Positions 9,850 to 19,117 are shown, counted from the first letter of the stretch. The stretch is 64,000 bases of DNA from Nannocystis punicea (GCF_026965555.1 NZ_CP114040.1:6138001-6202000), one strand, 5' to 3'. Translations and numbers: made by a program. Notes: generated from the sequence alone by a model not told the origin.

Positions 9850-11531
9850 GACGCACCTCCTTCTTGCTCGTCCGGGCGCCGCGTGCTCGCCTCGATGTTG
9901 CGGCCGCGGAACGCCCGCCACACCAGCGCCGCGATCAGGGCGAACACGGTCAGCAGGATCACGCGCGTCAGATCCTTGACGAACATCGGCGTGATCTTGC
10001 CGGCCGCATCGAAGTAGCCGCCGGTCTCGCCGACGTGGAGCAGCTTGCCGAGCACGCTGTCGACCGCGAACGGCCAGCTGCCCGTGCTCAGCAGCTGCGA
10101 CGCCGCCTCGCCCCACGCCACGCTCGGCTTGACCATCGCGCCGAACAGCACCACCAGGATGAACAGCGGCGTCACGTACTTGATGACGTACTTGTAGACG
10201 CCCGGCAGGCGCAGATCGGCGCCCTTGTTGAGCTCGGCCCAACCGCGGTCGATGCCGAAGATCCAGCCGAAGATCAGCACCTCGGCCAGCGCGAACACGA
10301 TCAGCGAGAACGTCCCGGTCCAGAAGTCGAACTCGTCGAACGTCCCGCCCGGGTACAGCACCACCACCAGGCCGCCGAGCAGCAGCGTCGCCAGGCCGAA
10401 GCCCAGCGCCGCCTTCTCGCGGCGGACCTTGAACTCGTCCTGCAGGAACGCCAGCACCGGCTGACCCATCGCCAGCGACGACGTGATGCCGGCGAAGAAC
10501 AGCAGCCCGAACCACATCGCCCCCGCGATCGGTCCGAACCAGCCCCACTGATTGAACAGCGTCGGCAGCGTCAGGAACCCGAGGCCGAAGCCCGAGCCGC
10601 CGGCCGTGGCCGCCTGCACCGCCGCCAGGCCGAGGTAGGCCGTGGCGATCGGGATCAGGATCGACCCGCCGAGGATCACCTCGACGAACTCGTTGACCGT
10701 GCCCGCCGTCGTCGCGTTGAGGGCGATGTCGTCCTTCTCGCGCAGGTACGCCGCGTAGCAGTGGATCGAGCCCATCCCGACCGACAGGGTGAAGAAGATC
10801 TGGCCGGCCGCCGCCATCCACGTGCTGGGGTTGAGCAGGCCCGACCCTTGCGGCTCCCACACGAAGTTGAGGCCGACCAGCGGGCTCTCGATCACCCCCG
10901 GGTCACCCGGCTGGAGGAGCAGGCCCTTGATCGCCAGCACGGCGCCGAAGCCGAGCAGCAGCGGCATCCCGATCTTGGCCGCCAGCTCGACCCCGCGGAC
11001 CAGCCCGCGCGACAACAGCCACACGTTGAGCGCCAGAGTGGCGAGGAAGAACCCGGCCGCCTCGTACGGGATCGCGGCGATGTCGGCGTTGGTCGTGCCG
11101 AGGTACTCGGGGAAGAACACCTTCGGCGAGACCGCCTCGAACGTCCCGCGCAGCGAGTGCCACACGTACGCCAGCGTCCACGACTCGATGTAGCAGTAGT
11201 ACGCCGCGACCGTCAGGTTGGTGAACAGCCCGAACACGCCGACGTACTTGAGCCAGCGCGAGCGGCCGAGGCGGGCGAACATCCCCGGCGCGCTGTGGTG
11301 GCCGTACTGCCCGCCGTGGCGGCCGATCGCCCACTCGACCCACAGCAGCGGCAGGCCCATCAGCACGAACGAGATCAGGTACGGCACCAGGAACGCGCCG
11401 CCGCCGTTCTGGGCCGCCTGGGCCGGGAAGCGGAGGAAGTTGCCGAGGCCCACTGCGTTGCCTGCGACCGCCAGCACCAGGCCCACGCGCGTGCCCCACT
11501 GCTCCTTCTTCGCCCCGGACGGTGACGCCAT
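9846..11531 (-). CDS. Sodium-dependent NSS-family (SNF) transporter
   Basis: 561 residues with about 12 hydrophobic segments, the size of bacterial LeuT/MhsT/MetP relatives. The TM1 signature AGNAVGLGNFLRFPAQAAQN (about 24-43), with the unwound Na+/substrate-binding segment, is clearly present, as is the TM6 region with FTLSVGMGS. It should couple Na+ influx to uptake of an amino acid or similar solute across the inner membrane; specificity is not evident. It is followed, with a 4-nt overlap, by the small membrane protein gene. Confidence 0.93.
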   Translation of the reverse strand: MASPSGAKKEQWGTRVGLVLAVAGNAVGLGNFLRFPAQAAQNGGGAFLVPYLISFVLMGLPLLWVEWAIGRHGGQYGHHSAPGMFARLGRSRWLKYVGVFGLFTNLTVAAYYCYIESWTLAYVWHSLRGTFEAVSPKVFFPEYLGTTNADIAAIPYEAAGFFLATLALNVWLLSRGLVRGVELAAKIGMPLLLGFGAVLAIKGLLLQPGDPGVIESPLVGLNFVWEPQGSGLLNPSTWMAAAGQIFFTLSVGMGSIHCYAAYLREKDDIALNATTAGTVNEFVEVILGGSILIPIATAYLGLAAVQAATAGGSGFGLGFLTLPTLFNQWGWFGPIAGAMWFGLLFFAGITSSLAMGQPVLAFLQDEFKVRREKAALGFGLATLLLGGLVVVLYPGGTFDEFDFWTGTFSLIVFALAEVLIFGWIFGIDRGWAELNKGADLRLPGVYKYVIKYVTPLFILVVLFGAMVKPSVAWGEAASQLLSTGSWPFAVDSVLGKLLHVGETGGYFDAAGKITPMFVKDLTRVILLTVFALIAALVWRAFRGRNIEASTRRPDEQEGGAS

Positions 11532-11597
11532 CGCCGGCGAAGGTACCCGGCGGGCCCGGCATCTTCAACCGCCGCGGCTCGCTCGCCGCGCCGCGGA

Positions 11598-11615
11598 CCT
11601 GTCTTCCGGGACAGG
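11598..11615. repeat. Palindromic repeat CCTGTC-N6-GACAGG
   Basis: Perfect 6-bp arms around TTCCGG. It lies 20 nt beyond the stop of the minus-strand aldehyde dehydrogenase gene, and that stop (TGA) is itself followed by CAGG, another half-motif. It is a family member with one mismatch in the 5-bp core. Confidence 0.65.
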
Positions 11616-11634
11616 CGGCCGGGCCGCCCGCCTG

Positions 11635-13248
11635 TCACTTCGGACGCGTCATCTTCTTACGGAGGCCGAGGAAGCCCTTGACCAGGCTGCCCAGGCTGCG
11701 GGTCGTGATCCCCTTCAGTAGTTCGAAGCCGTGCGAGACCTTGCCCGCGTACGGGTACCACAGCGGTTCGCTGTTCAAGTAGCCGCGGTCGACCATGATG
11801 CCGCGGGTGTTCATGAACGCCAGGATGCCCTGATCGCCGTGGTAGCGGCCGATCCCCGACGAGCGCACCCCGCCGAACGGCAGCGCCGGGTGGCCGACCG
11901 ACTGGATCACGTCGTTCACCGAGACCTGCCCGCACTCGAGGCGCGAGGCCAGGCGCAGCCCCTTGTCGATGTCCTGCGTCCACACGCTGCCGGCCAGCCC
12001 GTACTCGCTGGCGTTGGCCAGGCGCACCGCCTCGTCCTCGTCGGCCACGCGGATCACCGGCAGCACCGGCCCGAACGTCTCTTCGCGGAAGATCTCCATC
12101 GCCGGCGTCACCCCCGTGAGCAGCGTCGGCGCGAAGAACTGGCCCGGGCGCTGCAGCCTGTCGCCGCCGAACACCACCTTCGCCCCGGCGGCCACCGCCG
12201 ACTTCACGTGGCGCTCGACGATCCCGAGCTGCGCGCTCGACGTCAGCGGCCCCATGTCGGCCTGCTCGTCGGGCCCGCCGACGGTCACCCGCGCCACCTT
12301 CTCGCGCACCTTCTCGACGAAGCGGTCGTGGATCGCGTCGACCACGAAGATGCGCTCGACCGACACGCAGGCCTGGCCGCAGTTGACGAGCCCGCCCCAC
12401 ACCGCGGCCTCGGCTGCGCGCTCGAGGTTGGCGTCGGCGCACACGATCATCGCGTCCTTGCCGCCGAGCTCGAGCTCGACCGGGATCGGGCGCTGGGCCG
12501 CGGCCGCCATCACCTTGCGGCCGGTCGCCACCGAGCCGGTGAAGAACAGCATGTCGACCTCGGCCCGCGTCAGCGCCGCCCCCGTCGAGCCGTCCCCGTG
12601 AACGATCTCGACCACCCCGGCGGGCAGGCCGATCCGGCGGAACAGGTCCTCGACCACGCCGGCCACGATGGGGGTGATCTCCGACTGCTTGAGCACCACG
12701 GTGTTGCCGCCGATCAGCGCCGACAGCACCGGCACCACCGCCAGCTGGAACGGGAAGTTCCACGGCGAGATGATGCCGATGACCCCGCGGGGGAAATGCT
12801 CGATGAACGCCGACTTGCCCGGCAGGATGAGCGGCGTCGGCACCTTTTGGCGGCGCAGCAGCACCGGCGCGCGCCGCAACATATAGTCGAGCAGCACCGG
12901 GACCGCGCCGATCTCGGTCATCGTCGCCTCGAAGGTCGGCTTGCCGGTGTCTTCGCTGATCTTGCGGGCGTAGTGCTCGCCCTGTTCGGCCAGGACCTGC
13001 TTCACGCGGCCCAGGACCTCGGCGCGGACCGGCAGCGGCGTGTCGCGCCAGCCGGGGAACGCCGCTCGCGCGCGGGCCACCGCGGCGCGGACCTCGTCTT
13101 CGTCGGCGACGGGAAATTCGCCCAGGCGGGCGCCGCTGACGGGGCTCAGCTTCTCCAGCAGCCGGCGCGGCGAGGCGGCGCCGTCGGGGCCCGCGGGGCG
13201 AGGAGAGGAGGTCGAGGGCGCGGGGGCGGAGGTCTGGGAGGCGCTCAT
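11635..13248 (-). CDS. NAD(P)-dependent aldehyde dehydrogenase
   Basis: 537 residues from the ATG at 13248; a TTG two codons upstream (13254) is an alternative. All ALDH landmarks are present: PWNFP with Asn164, VLKQSE with Lys187, FFTGSVATGRKV (coenzyme loop), general base Glu260 in ELELGGK, and nucleophile Cys294 in GQACVSVERI. The C-terminal block PFGGVRSSGIGRYHGDQG is typical of the aldehyde/succinate-semialdehyde branch. The enzyme should oxidise an aldehyde to its acid in the cytoplasm; the extra C-terminal tail of about 50 residues (ending GLRKKMTRPK) resembles fatty-aldehyde or coniferyl-aldehyde dehydrogenases that associate with membranes, so a lipophilic substrate is possible. It seems to be a single-gene unit. 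Confidence 0.93.
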   Translation of the reverse strand: MSASQTSAPAPSTSSPRPAGPDGAASPRRLLEKLSPVSGARLGEFPVADEDEVRAAVARARAAFPGWRDTPLPVRAEVLGRVKQVLAEQGEHYARKISEDTGKPTFEATMTEIGAVPVLLDYMLRRAPVLLRRQKVPTPLILPGKSAFIEHFPRGVIGIISPWNFPFQLAVVPVLSALIGGNTVVLKQSEITPIVAGVVEDLFRRIGLPAGVVEIVHGDGSTGAALTRAEVDMLFFTGSVATGRKVMAAAAQRPIPVELELGGKDAMIVCADANLERAAEAAVWGGLVNCGQACVSVERIFVVDAIHDRFVEKVREKVARVTVGGPDEQADMGPLTSSAQLGIVERHVKSAVAAGAKVVFGGDRLQRPGQFFAPTLLTGVTPAMEIFREETFGPVLPVIRVADEDEAVRLANASEYGLAGSVWTQDIDKGLRLASRLECGQVSVNDVIQSVGHPALPFGGVRSSGIGRYHGDQGILAFMNTRGIMVDRGYLNSEPLWYPYAGKVSHGFELLKGITTRSLGSLVKGFLGLRKKMTRPK

Positions 13249-13348
13249 GTCCAAAAGCCTTCGGTCGCAGGTGCGGCCCGTGAGGGGGTGAGTTTAGCAA
13301 AGGGGGGCCCCGACGCGACGCGCGCGCGGGCCCGCGGATACTGCTACC

Positions 13349-14188
13349 ATGCCACGTGCCGCCATGACGACCAGCCGCCGTGACGACCTGTTCCGCCGCT
13401 ACCTCGGGATCCTCGGGTGGGTCGGTGACCCCGGGCTCCACGAGCTCGTCAGCAGCCACCTGATCAAGGTCCCGTTCGAGAACGTGTCCAAGCTGCTGCG
13501 TCCGGCCGACGCGCCGGCCAACGCGATCCCGCCGATCGAGGAGTTCTTGCGCGGGATCGGCGAGCAAGACCTGGGCGGCACCTGCTACGCCCTCAACGCG
13601 CACTTCGCCGCGCTGCTGCAGTTCCTCGACTACGACGTCGAGCTGCTGGCCGCCGACGCCGGCGGGGTCCCGCGGGCCCACGCGGTCTGCCGGGTGAGCT
13701 TCGAGGATCAGCTGCACCTGGTCGACGTCGGCTACGGCGCGCCGTTCTACCACCCGATCCCGCTCGACTCGCTGCCGCTGCAGATCCCCCACGGGGCCCT
13801 CGGCTACGCCCTCGATCGCCACGCCTCGCACCGCGAGGCCGTCGAGGTCGTCATGCTCCACCAGGGCGCGCGGATCCACAACTACATCGCCAAGCCGCCG
13901 CCCGTCGCCCCCGACGGCTTCGCCGCCGCGATCGAGCGCTCGAACGCCCCCGACGCCCACTTCATGCGTCGGCTCAAGATCATCCGCTTCTTCGCCAGCC
14001 GGGTGCTCGAGATCGACAACAACCGGCTCATCACCACCCATCACAACATCACCACCGTCACGCCGATCCGCGACCTCGACGAGCTCGAGGCGATCGTCCA
14101 CGAGGCGCTGCAGCTGCCGCGCATGCCCGTGCGTGAGGCGGCCGAGGCCCTGCAGGCCCGCGGGATCGACATCTTCGCTACTGCTTGA
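13349..14188 (+). CDS. Arylamine N-acetyltransferase-like protein
   Basis: 279 residues from ATG 13349; ATG 13364 is also possible. The NAT fold is recognisable: HLIKVPFENVSKL near the N-terminus and the catalytic triad Cys79 (GGTCYALN), His111 (RAHAVCRV) and Asp126 (VDVGYGAP). Such enzymes transfer an acetyl or longer acyl group from acyl-CoA to an amine by a thiol intermediate. The substrate here is unknown, and some NAT homologues act in secondary-metabolite amide formation. The gene ends inside the convergent lipoprotein gene (11-bp overlap). Confidence 0.87.
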   Translation: MPRAAMTTSRRDDLFRRYLGILGWVGDPGLHELVSSHLIKVPFENVSKLLRPADAPANAIPPIEEFLRGIGEQDLGGTCYALNAHFAALLQFLDYDVELLAADAGGVPRAHAVCRVSFEDQLHLVDVGYGAPFYHPIPLDSLPLQIPHGALGYALDRHASHREAVEVVMLHQGARIHNYIAKPPPVAPDGFAAAIERSNAPDAHFMRRLKIIRFFASRVLEIDNNRLITTHHNITTVTPIRDLDELEAIVHEALQLPRMPVREAAEALQARGIDIFATA

Positions 14189-15035
14189 TCCCGCACAGGC
14201 CGACTTCTTCGAGCCCGGGCGGCGCCAGCCCGGCGTCGTAGAACGGCAGGCACTCCTGCTCCGGCGCACCCGAGCACATGTCGGGCATCGACTGCGCCAG
14301 CGACAGGTCGCAGAACTCGGTGCAGCAGCCCGGCGTGCCGCAGCCCGGCACGTTCGGCCCCGACGTGCACAGCAGGCCCGGGTCGCACACGTTGAGGAAC
14401 TCGCACGGGTCGCCATAGAAGCCGGCGTCGCCGCTCACGTCGCCGTCGCACACGAAGCCGCCCGCCGCGCTCGGGATGCAGATCTGTCCGTTCGGACAGG
14501 TCGGTGCCAGCGGGTTGCAGGTCGTGAGGCACAGGATGAGCAGGCCGCCGGTCGACACGTCGCACACCAGCCCGCTCTCGCACGACGGCGAGGACGGCGA
14601 GCCCTCGCACATCGGCGTGCAGGTGCCGTGGCCGTCGGCGTCGAGCAACCAGCACAGCAGGCCCGCATCGCAGTCGTCGATGCCGACGATCCCCCCCTCG
14701 GCCGTGCAAGGATCGCCCGCCTTGCCCGCGGGCTCCGCGACCTCGACGCAACGCGTGCTGTCGACCACCCCGGTGCCCGTCGAGTCGAACGGCACGCACT
14801 TCGCGCCGGACGGGCAGTCCTGCATCCACAAGCTGCACTCGCCCGCGACCTCGCCGGTGGTGCCGCTGGTGGTCGGCGGCGACGAGGTCTGCGCGTCCGT
14901 CGTCGTCGTCGACGTTCCCGGGCCCGCGTCGGGGCCGCCGCCCGCCTCGGTCTCGGACTCGTCACCTTGCTCGCCCGTCACGCAGCCCCCGAGTGTGAGA
15001 AGCACGACGAACCCCGACACTCCGAGCCTGGTCAC
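14178..15035 (-). CDS. Cys-rich lipoprotein with Thr/Ser linker
   Basis: 285 residues. The signal peptide ends in the lipobox LGGC (Cys18). A Thr/Ser/Gly linker is followed by a long cysteine-rich region (more than 25 Cys) with repeated modules such as CPSGAKCVPF, GDPCTAEGG, CDAGLLCW, CPNGQICIPS and CDPGLLCTSG. The pattern GxxCxxx-CxxGxxC is widespread in myxobacterial surface lipoproteins; function is unknown. The exact palindrome TGTCCGTTCGGACA (14485-14498) lies in the codons of the CPNGQICIP module. The coding ends overlap the convergent acetyltransferase gene by 11 bp. Confidence 0.8.
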   Translation of the reverse strand: MTRLGVSGFVVLLTLGGCVTGEQGDESETEAGGGPDAGPGTSTTTTDAQTSSPPTTSGTTGEVAGECSLWMQDCPSGAKCVPFDSTGTGVVDSTRCVEVAEPAGKAGDPCTAEGGIVGIDDCDAGLLCWLLDADGHGTCTPMCEGSPSSPSCESGLVCDVSTGGLLILCLTTCNPLAPTCPNGQICIPSAAGGFVCDGDVSGDAGFYGDPCEFLNVCDPGLLCTSGPNVPGCGTPGCCTEFCDLSLAQSMPDMCSGAPEQECLPFYDAGLAPPGLEEVGLCGIKQ

Positions 15036-15244
15036 GGCACCAGCCTACCACGCGCGCAGGGCCGCGCAGCGCCTCTGAGGCCGCTTCTGGGGCTTCTCCG
15101 CGGCGCTTGCGCGAAATCCGCCTCCGGCAAGCCCAGCGGCGCGCGTCGCGGACAAAGCTTGCTACACTGTGTGGACCCTATGGGCGACCCCCCGAGTAAG
15201 GCCCCCGGCGGCCGAATCGACGGGACGAGGAGCAGCGACAGTCG

Positions 15245-16573
15245 ATGAGCGACCTCCTGCGACTCGTCTCGCTGTTCTTCCTCGTCTTGATGAACGGATT
15301 CTTCGTCGCGGCCGAGTTCGCGCTCGTCAGCGTACGGCGGACCCGGATCGAGCAGCTGGCCAACGAAGGTCATACGTTCGCGCGCCTGACCCAGAAGGTG
15401 CTGCAGGACCTCGACCTCTACATCGCCGCCACGCAGCTGGGCATCACGATGGCGAGCCTCCTCATCGGCTTCATCGCCGAGCCCGCGATCGAGCACCTCG
15501 TCGCGCCGAGCCTGCTCGAGTGGGGGGTGAACGCCGCCAACGTCTCGACCATCTCGTTCGCGCTCGCCTTCGGCCTGTCGACCGCGCTGCACATCGTGTT
15601 CGGCGAGCTGGCGCCGAAGTCGCTCGCGCTGCAGCGAGCGGAGCAGGTGGCGCTGGCGATCTCGGTGCCGATGATCGCCTTCACGACCGTGTTCCGCCCA
15701 GTCATCTGGCTGCTCAACGTCACCGGCAACGGTGTCGTCCGCATGTTCGGCCTGCGGCCCGTGCCCGGCCATCACTCGGCCCACTCCGAAGAGGAGATCC
15801 GGATGATCGTCTCGGCGTCGCGGCAGGAGGGCGTGCTCGAGGAGCAGGAGAAGGAGCTCCTCAACAACGTGTTCGACCTGTCGGACACGCCGGTGCGCGC
15901 GATCATGACCCCGCGCGTCGACATGATCGCGCTCGACGAGAACGTCTCGCTGCGCCGCTTCATGTCGCTCAACGAGGAGCACCAGTACTCGCGCGTCCCG
16001 ATCTACCGCGACACCAACGACAAGATCGTCGGCATCGCCTACGTCGGCGACGTGCTCAAGCACCTCGACCACCTCGACGAGGTCGCCGTCGGCAGCGTCG
16101 CCCGCCCGGCAGTGTTCGCCCCCGAGAACATGAAGGTCATCGACCTGTTCTCGCTGTTCCAGAAGAAGAAGACCCACATGGCGATCGTCGTCGACGAGTT
16201 CGGCGGCACCGCGGGCGTGGTCACCCTCGAGGACGCGCTCGAGGAGGTCGTCGGCGAGATCTACGACGAGAACGACGAGCCCGACGAGGAGAAGCAGGTC
16301 CGCGACGTCGGCGACGGCACCTTCCTGTTCGACGCCATGATCAACGTGTCCGAGGTCGAGAAGACGCTGGAGATCGACCTCGACGACGAGATCCAGGGCA
16401 ACTACGAGACGCTCTCGGGCTTCCTGTTCCACAAGTTCGAGTACATCCCGCAGGTCGGCGAGGAGGTCGAAGCCGAGGGCTGGACCTTCCACGTCGCCGA
16501 GGCCGACGAGCGCCGGGTCATCAAGATCCGCGCCTACCGCAAGCAGCCCCCGCCGGCCGAAGTCCCCGGCTGA
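15245..16573 (+). CDS. CNNM/HlyC-CorC family membrane protein with CBS pair
   Basis: 442 residues. The N-terminal DUF21/CNNM membrane domain (about 1-195) has three or four helices with the family motifs FFVAAEFALVSVRRTR and FGELAPKSLALQ. A CBS pair (about 215-335) contains IMTPRVDMIAL and the VVDEFGGTAGVVTLEDALEE segment. The C-terminal CorC/HlyC domain (about 350-435) has YETLSGF and a final RVIKIRAYR strand. Related proteins handle Mg2+ or other cations and bind nucleotides through the CBS pair; haemolysis is a historical label. The start at 15245 has an AGGAG about 10 nt upstream. It appears monocistronic. Confidence 0.92.
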   Translation: MSDLLRLVSLFFLVLMNGFFVAAEFALVSVRRTRIEQLANEGHTFARLTQKVLQDLDLYIAATQLGITMASLLIGFIAEPAIEHLVAPSLLEWGVNAANVSTISFALAFGLSTALHIVFGELAPKSLALQRAEQVALAISVPMIAFTTVFRPVIWLLNVTGNGVVRMFGLRPVPGHHSAHSEEEIRMIVSASRQEGVLEEQEKELLNNVFDLSDTPVRAIMTPRVDMIALDENVSLRRFMSLNEEHQYSRVPIYRDTNDKIVGIAYVGDVLKHLDHLDEVAVGSVARPAVFAPENMKVIDLFSLFQKKKTHMAIVVDEFGGTAGVVTLEDALEEVVGEIYDENDEPDEEKQVRDVGDGTFLFDAMINVSEVEKTLEIDLDDEIQGNYETLSGFLFHKFEYIPQVGEEVEAEGWTFHVAEADERRVIKIRAYRKQPPPAEVPG

Positions 16574-16699
16574 GCCCGCGGCCCACGGGGGAGCTCGTCC
16601 ACCCCCGCGCGCACCGCGAGAAGTTCAACCTGGCTCAAAGGACAGCTCGCCACGCTGCGAGCGTGCGCCCCGCCGAGCGCCGGACTCGCGCCGTCCCTG

Positions 16700-17212
16700 C
16701 TACAGCTGCGCGAGCGCCCGGCGCAGCGCCAGCTCGGCCAGCGCGTGGGCGAACCGTCCCTCCGCCAGCGCCGCCTCGACCTCCTCGCGCCCCATCACCA
16801 CCGGCGCCACCACCTCTTCCGCGTCTGCGTGCGGCGCCCCGATCCGCACGACGCCGCGGACCAGGAAGAAGTGGCAGTGGTTGTCTTGCAGCACCGGGTT
16901 GGGGTGCGTGAAGCCCAGCGGCTCCGCCACGGTCCCCGCGTAACCTGTCTCTTCGCGCAGCTCTCGCAGCGCCGCGGCGGCCGGCGCCTCGTCGGTGTCG
17001 ACCAGCCCGCCGGCGGGCTCCACCGTCTCCGCCGCGATCCCGAAGCGGTGCTGGCGGACCAGCACGAACCGCCCCTCCGCGTCGACCGCCACCGCCATCA
17101 CCCAGTCGGGCATCCGCAGCAGCGTCACCGGCGAGCCGCGGTCCTCGAGGCTCACCCGCTCGACGCGAAAGAAGCCGGCGTCGAACACCTCCACACGACG
17201 TAGCTCGCGCAT
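16700..17212 (-). CDS. NUDIX hydrolase
   Basis: 170 residues, typical for ADP-sugar pyrophosphatases. The Nudix box is complete at residues 69-91: Gly69-x5-Glu75-x7-Arg83-Glu84-x2-Glu87-Glu88-x-Gly90, followed by Tyr. The strand VEPAGG before the box and the proline-containing segment after it fit the ADP-ribose pyrophosphatase branch. It would cleave a nucleoside diphosphate linked to another moiety, with Mg2+. It is a stand-alone gene, divergent from the lipoprotein/sigma operon to its right. Confidence 0.9.
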   Translation of the reverse strand: MRELRRVEVFDAGFFRVERVSLEDRGSPVTLLRMPDWVMAVAVDAEGRFVLVRQHRFGIAAETVEPAGGLVDTDEAPAAAALRELREETGYAGTVAEPLGFTHPNPVLQDNHCHFFLVRGVVRIGAPHADAEEVVAPVVMGREEVEAALAEGRFAHALAELALRRALAQL

Positions 17213-17252
17213 CGCCGCGGTGATACCACAGCCGCGCCCGCCGGCCGCTCCG

Positions 17253-17270
17253 CATGTCCGTCAAGACATG
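17253..17270. repeat. Palindromic repeat CATGTC-N6-GACATG in a divergent promoter region
   Basis: Perfect 6-bp arms around CGTCAA, followed by another half copy to 17283. Unlike most family members it lies between two divergent gene starts (17212 minus and 17381 plus) rather than after a stop. Confidence 0.6.
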
Positions 17271-17380
17271 TCCCATTCGACATCTCGCGTGCTCGGCGCG
17301 ACTTTCGCCGCCCGTCGCAAAAAAATTTCGAAGACTCGTCCGCCCCGCGCGTAGAGCCCGATCGACCTCCCCGGAGCCCC

Positions 17381-18184
17381 ATGCCCCGCCCGATCCACCG
17401 CCTCCTCCTCCTCGCCCTCCCCGTCGTCCTCGCCTGCCAGGCCCCGCCGACCCCGCCTGCGCCCGCTGCCCCGCCGGCCCCGACCACCGCGCCCGCGGAG
17501 AGCGACGCGCCGCTCCTTCGCACCTACACAGTCCCGCCCGAGCAGGCGCGCTCGATCGAACAGGCCCTCGCCAGCGCCCTCTCGAGCGGCAAGGACCTGC
17601 CGCCGCTCGGCACCGTCGAGCGCTTGCCGGACGGCCGCCTCGTCGTCGTCGCCCCGCCGGGGATCCAGGACGGCGTCGCCGCACTCGTCGCCGGCCTCGA
17701 CACCGCCAAGGCCCCGCCCGTGCGCACGGCCGAGTTCGACTACTGGATCGTCGTCGGCGAGCCCGCTCAAACCGCCGAGGGCGTCGACGCCGTCCCCGAC
17801 ATCGCCCCCGCGCTGCAGGCGATCGTCGGCGCCCAGGGCCCGATGCGCTTCCGCTTGCACGAGTCGATGCACCTCTCCTCGCTGATCGACGACCGCGCCG
17901 AGGCCGACGGCTCGCGCATGCGGGCGCGCCAGACCGTCTCCGAGGTCGGCGGGCGGCTCGTCGCCGACCTCGACATCTCCGTCGCCCAGCAGTCGAAGGA
18001 TCGCACCAACCTTCATGTCTGCGGCCAGGACTGCAATCAGCTCAAGTCGCGCGTCCACCTCGACCCGGGCCAGCTCCTCGTCATCGGCCAGGCCGGCCTC
18101 GGGTCGACCGACGCCAAGGCCCCGGAGGGCTCGAAGACCCTGTTCTACATCGTCCGCGGGCAGCTCCGGACCGGGGGCGCGTGA
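17381..18184 (+). CDS. Putative lipoprotein with secretin N1-like segment
   Basis: 267 residues. The signal peptide ends LPVVLAC (Cys19), a lipobox, followed by a Pro/Ala linker. Residues about 75-110 (DGRLVVVAPPGIQDGVAALV followed by AGLD) resemble the N1/NolW-type subdomain of secretins, and the C-terminal LDPGQLLVIG resembles the end of a secretin beta-domain; the protein is far too short to be a complete secretin, so this is a weak structural hint. Two Cys in CGQDC may form a disulfide. Its TGA overlaps the GTG of the sigma factor gene (GTGA, 18181-18184), so the two are translationally coupled. Confidence 0.7.
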   Translation: MPRPIHRLLLLALPVVLACQAPPTPPAPAAPPAPTTAPAESDAPLLRTYTVPPEQARSIEQALASALSSGKDLPPLGTVERLPDGRLVVVAPPGIQDGVAALVAGLDTAKAPPVRTAEFDYWIVVGEPAQTAEGVDAVPDIAPALQAIVGAQGPMRFRLHESMHLSSLIDDRAEADGSRMRARQTVSEVGGRLVADLDISVAQQSKDRTNLHVCGQDCNQLKSRVHLDPGQLLVIGQAGLGSTDAKAPEGSKTLFYIVRGQLRTGGA

Positions 18185-18726
18185 CCGAGCCGGCCCCATC
18201 GCCCGGCCTGACGGTCGGCGACGTCGAGCGGCTCTTCGTGCAGATGGAGCGCCCGCTGTTCAACGTCGTCTACCGCTGGCTGTGGGATCGCGACGAGGCC
18301 GCCGAGCTCGTCCAGGAGACCTTCGCCCGGCTGTGGCAGGCACGCGCGCGTGTGCGGCCCGACACCGCCGGCGCCTTCGTCTACCGGATCGCCGTCAACC
18401 TCGCGGCCAGCCGCCGACGCTGGCGGGCGCTGCGGCGCTTCGTCGCCCTCGAAGACGTCTCGCCCACCAGCGACGACCAGCCCGATCTCGCAGTCCTCGG
18501 CGCCGAGCGAGCCGCCGCAGTGCGGGCCGCCGTCGACGCCTTGCCCGAGAAGCTGCGGCGCGTGCTCGTCCTCTGCGAGCTGTCCGAGCTGACCTATGCC
18601 GACATCGCCGCCGCGCTCGAGATCCCCGTCGGCACCGTCGGCTCTCGCCGCCACGCCGCCGCCGAGCGCGTTCGTCGCCACCTCCAGGCCCAGGAGCACC
18701 GCCGTGAAGCCGCAATCCGAAGATGA
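18181..18726 (+). CDS. ECF-type RNA polymerase sigma factor
   Basis: 181 residues from the GTG at 18181, which overlaps the upstream stop. Region 2 is clear: NVVYRWLWDRDEAAELVQET then FARLWQ, with AFVYRIAVNLAASRRRW for core and -10 binding. Region 4 is ALPEKLRRVLVLCELSELTY then ADIAAALEIPVGTVGSRRHA, a good helix-turn-helix. It should redirect RNA polymerase to a small regulon, under control of the following membrane protein. The 3' end overlaps that gene by 23 nt. Confidence 0.92.
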   Translation: MTEPAPSPGLTVGDVERLFVQMERPLFNVVYRWLWDRDEAAELVQETFARLWQARARVRPDTAGAFVYRIAVNLAASRRRWRALRRFVALEDVSPTSDDQPDLAVLGAERAAAVRAAVDALPEKLRRVLVLCELSELTYADIAAALEIPVGTVGSRRHAAAERVRRHLQAQEHRREAAIRR

Positions 18727-19117
18727 CCTGAAGGACATGTTCGTCGTCCTCGACCCGCCCCCCGGCGGCCTCGCGCGCCTGCGAGCTCGCCGCGACGCCC
18801 CGGTCCCCGCGCGCTGGCCGTGGTGGCTCGCGGGCGCCGGTCTCGCGGCCGCGGCCGCCGTCCTCGCGCTGTCGCTGCGCCCGGCCGAGCTGCCCTCGCC
18901 CGCGCCCGCGCCCGCGCCCGCCGCCGCGCCGGTCGACCTCGTCGCCGGCCGCACCGACCTCCACCCCGCGTGGATCGCCCTCGGCCGCGTCGCCCCGCCG
19001 TCCGAGCCGCTGCAGCTCGCCCCCGAGCTCACCGGCGCCCTCGCCTCCCGCCGCGTCGCCTTGCCGCGCCAGGACGTCGTCCTCTACATGCTCGACGCCA
19101 AAGGACATGCCCCATGA
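18704..19117 (+). CDS. Single-pass membrane protein, likely anti-sigma factor
   Basis: 137 residues from GTG 18704, with AGGAG (18692-18696) 7 nt upstream. A short cytoplasmic N-terminus (about 40 residues, DDLKDMFVVLDPPPGGLARL) leads to one membrane helix (about 44-63), then a Pro/Ala stretch and a small outer domain. Position directly after, and overlapping, an ECF sigma gene and single-pass topology are what is expected of an anti-sigma factor; there is no zinc-binding H-x3-C-x2-C motif. The stop codon lies inside the repeat cluster beginning at 19103. Confidence 0.65.
   Translation: MKPQSEDDLKDMFVVLDPPPGGLARLRARRDAPVPARWPWWLAGAGLAAAAAVLALSLRPAELPSPAPAPAPAAAPVDLVAGRTDLHPAWIALGRVAPPSEPLQLAPELTGALASRRVALPRQDVVLYMLDAKGHAP

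Noticed and set aside
17381..18184. A complete secretin or type II/III secretion component
   Set aside because: The protein has only 267 residues and lacks the secretin beta-domain; only a weak N1-like segment is visible.
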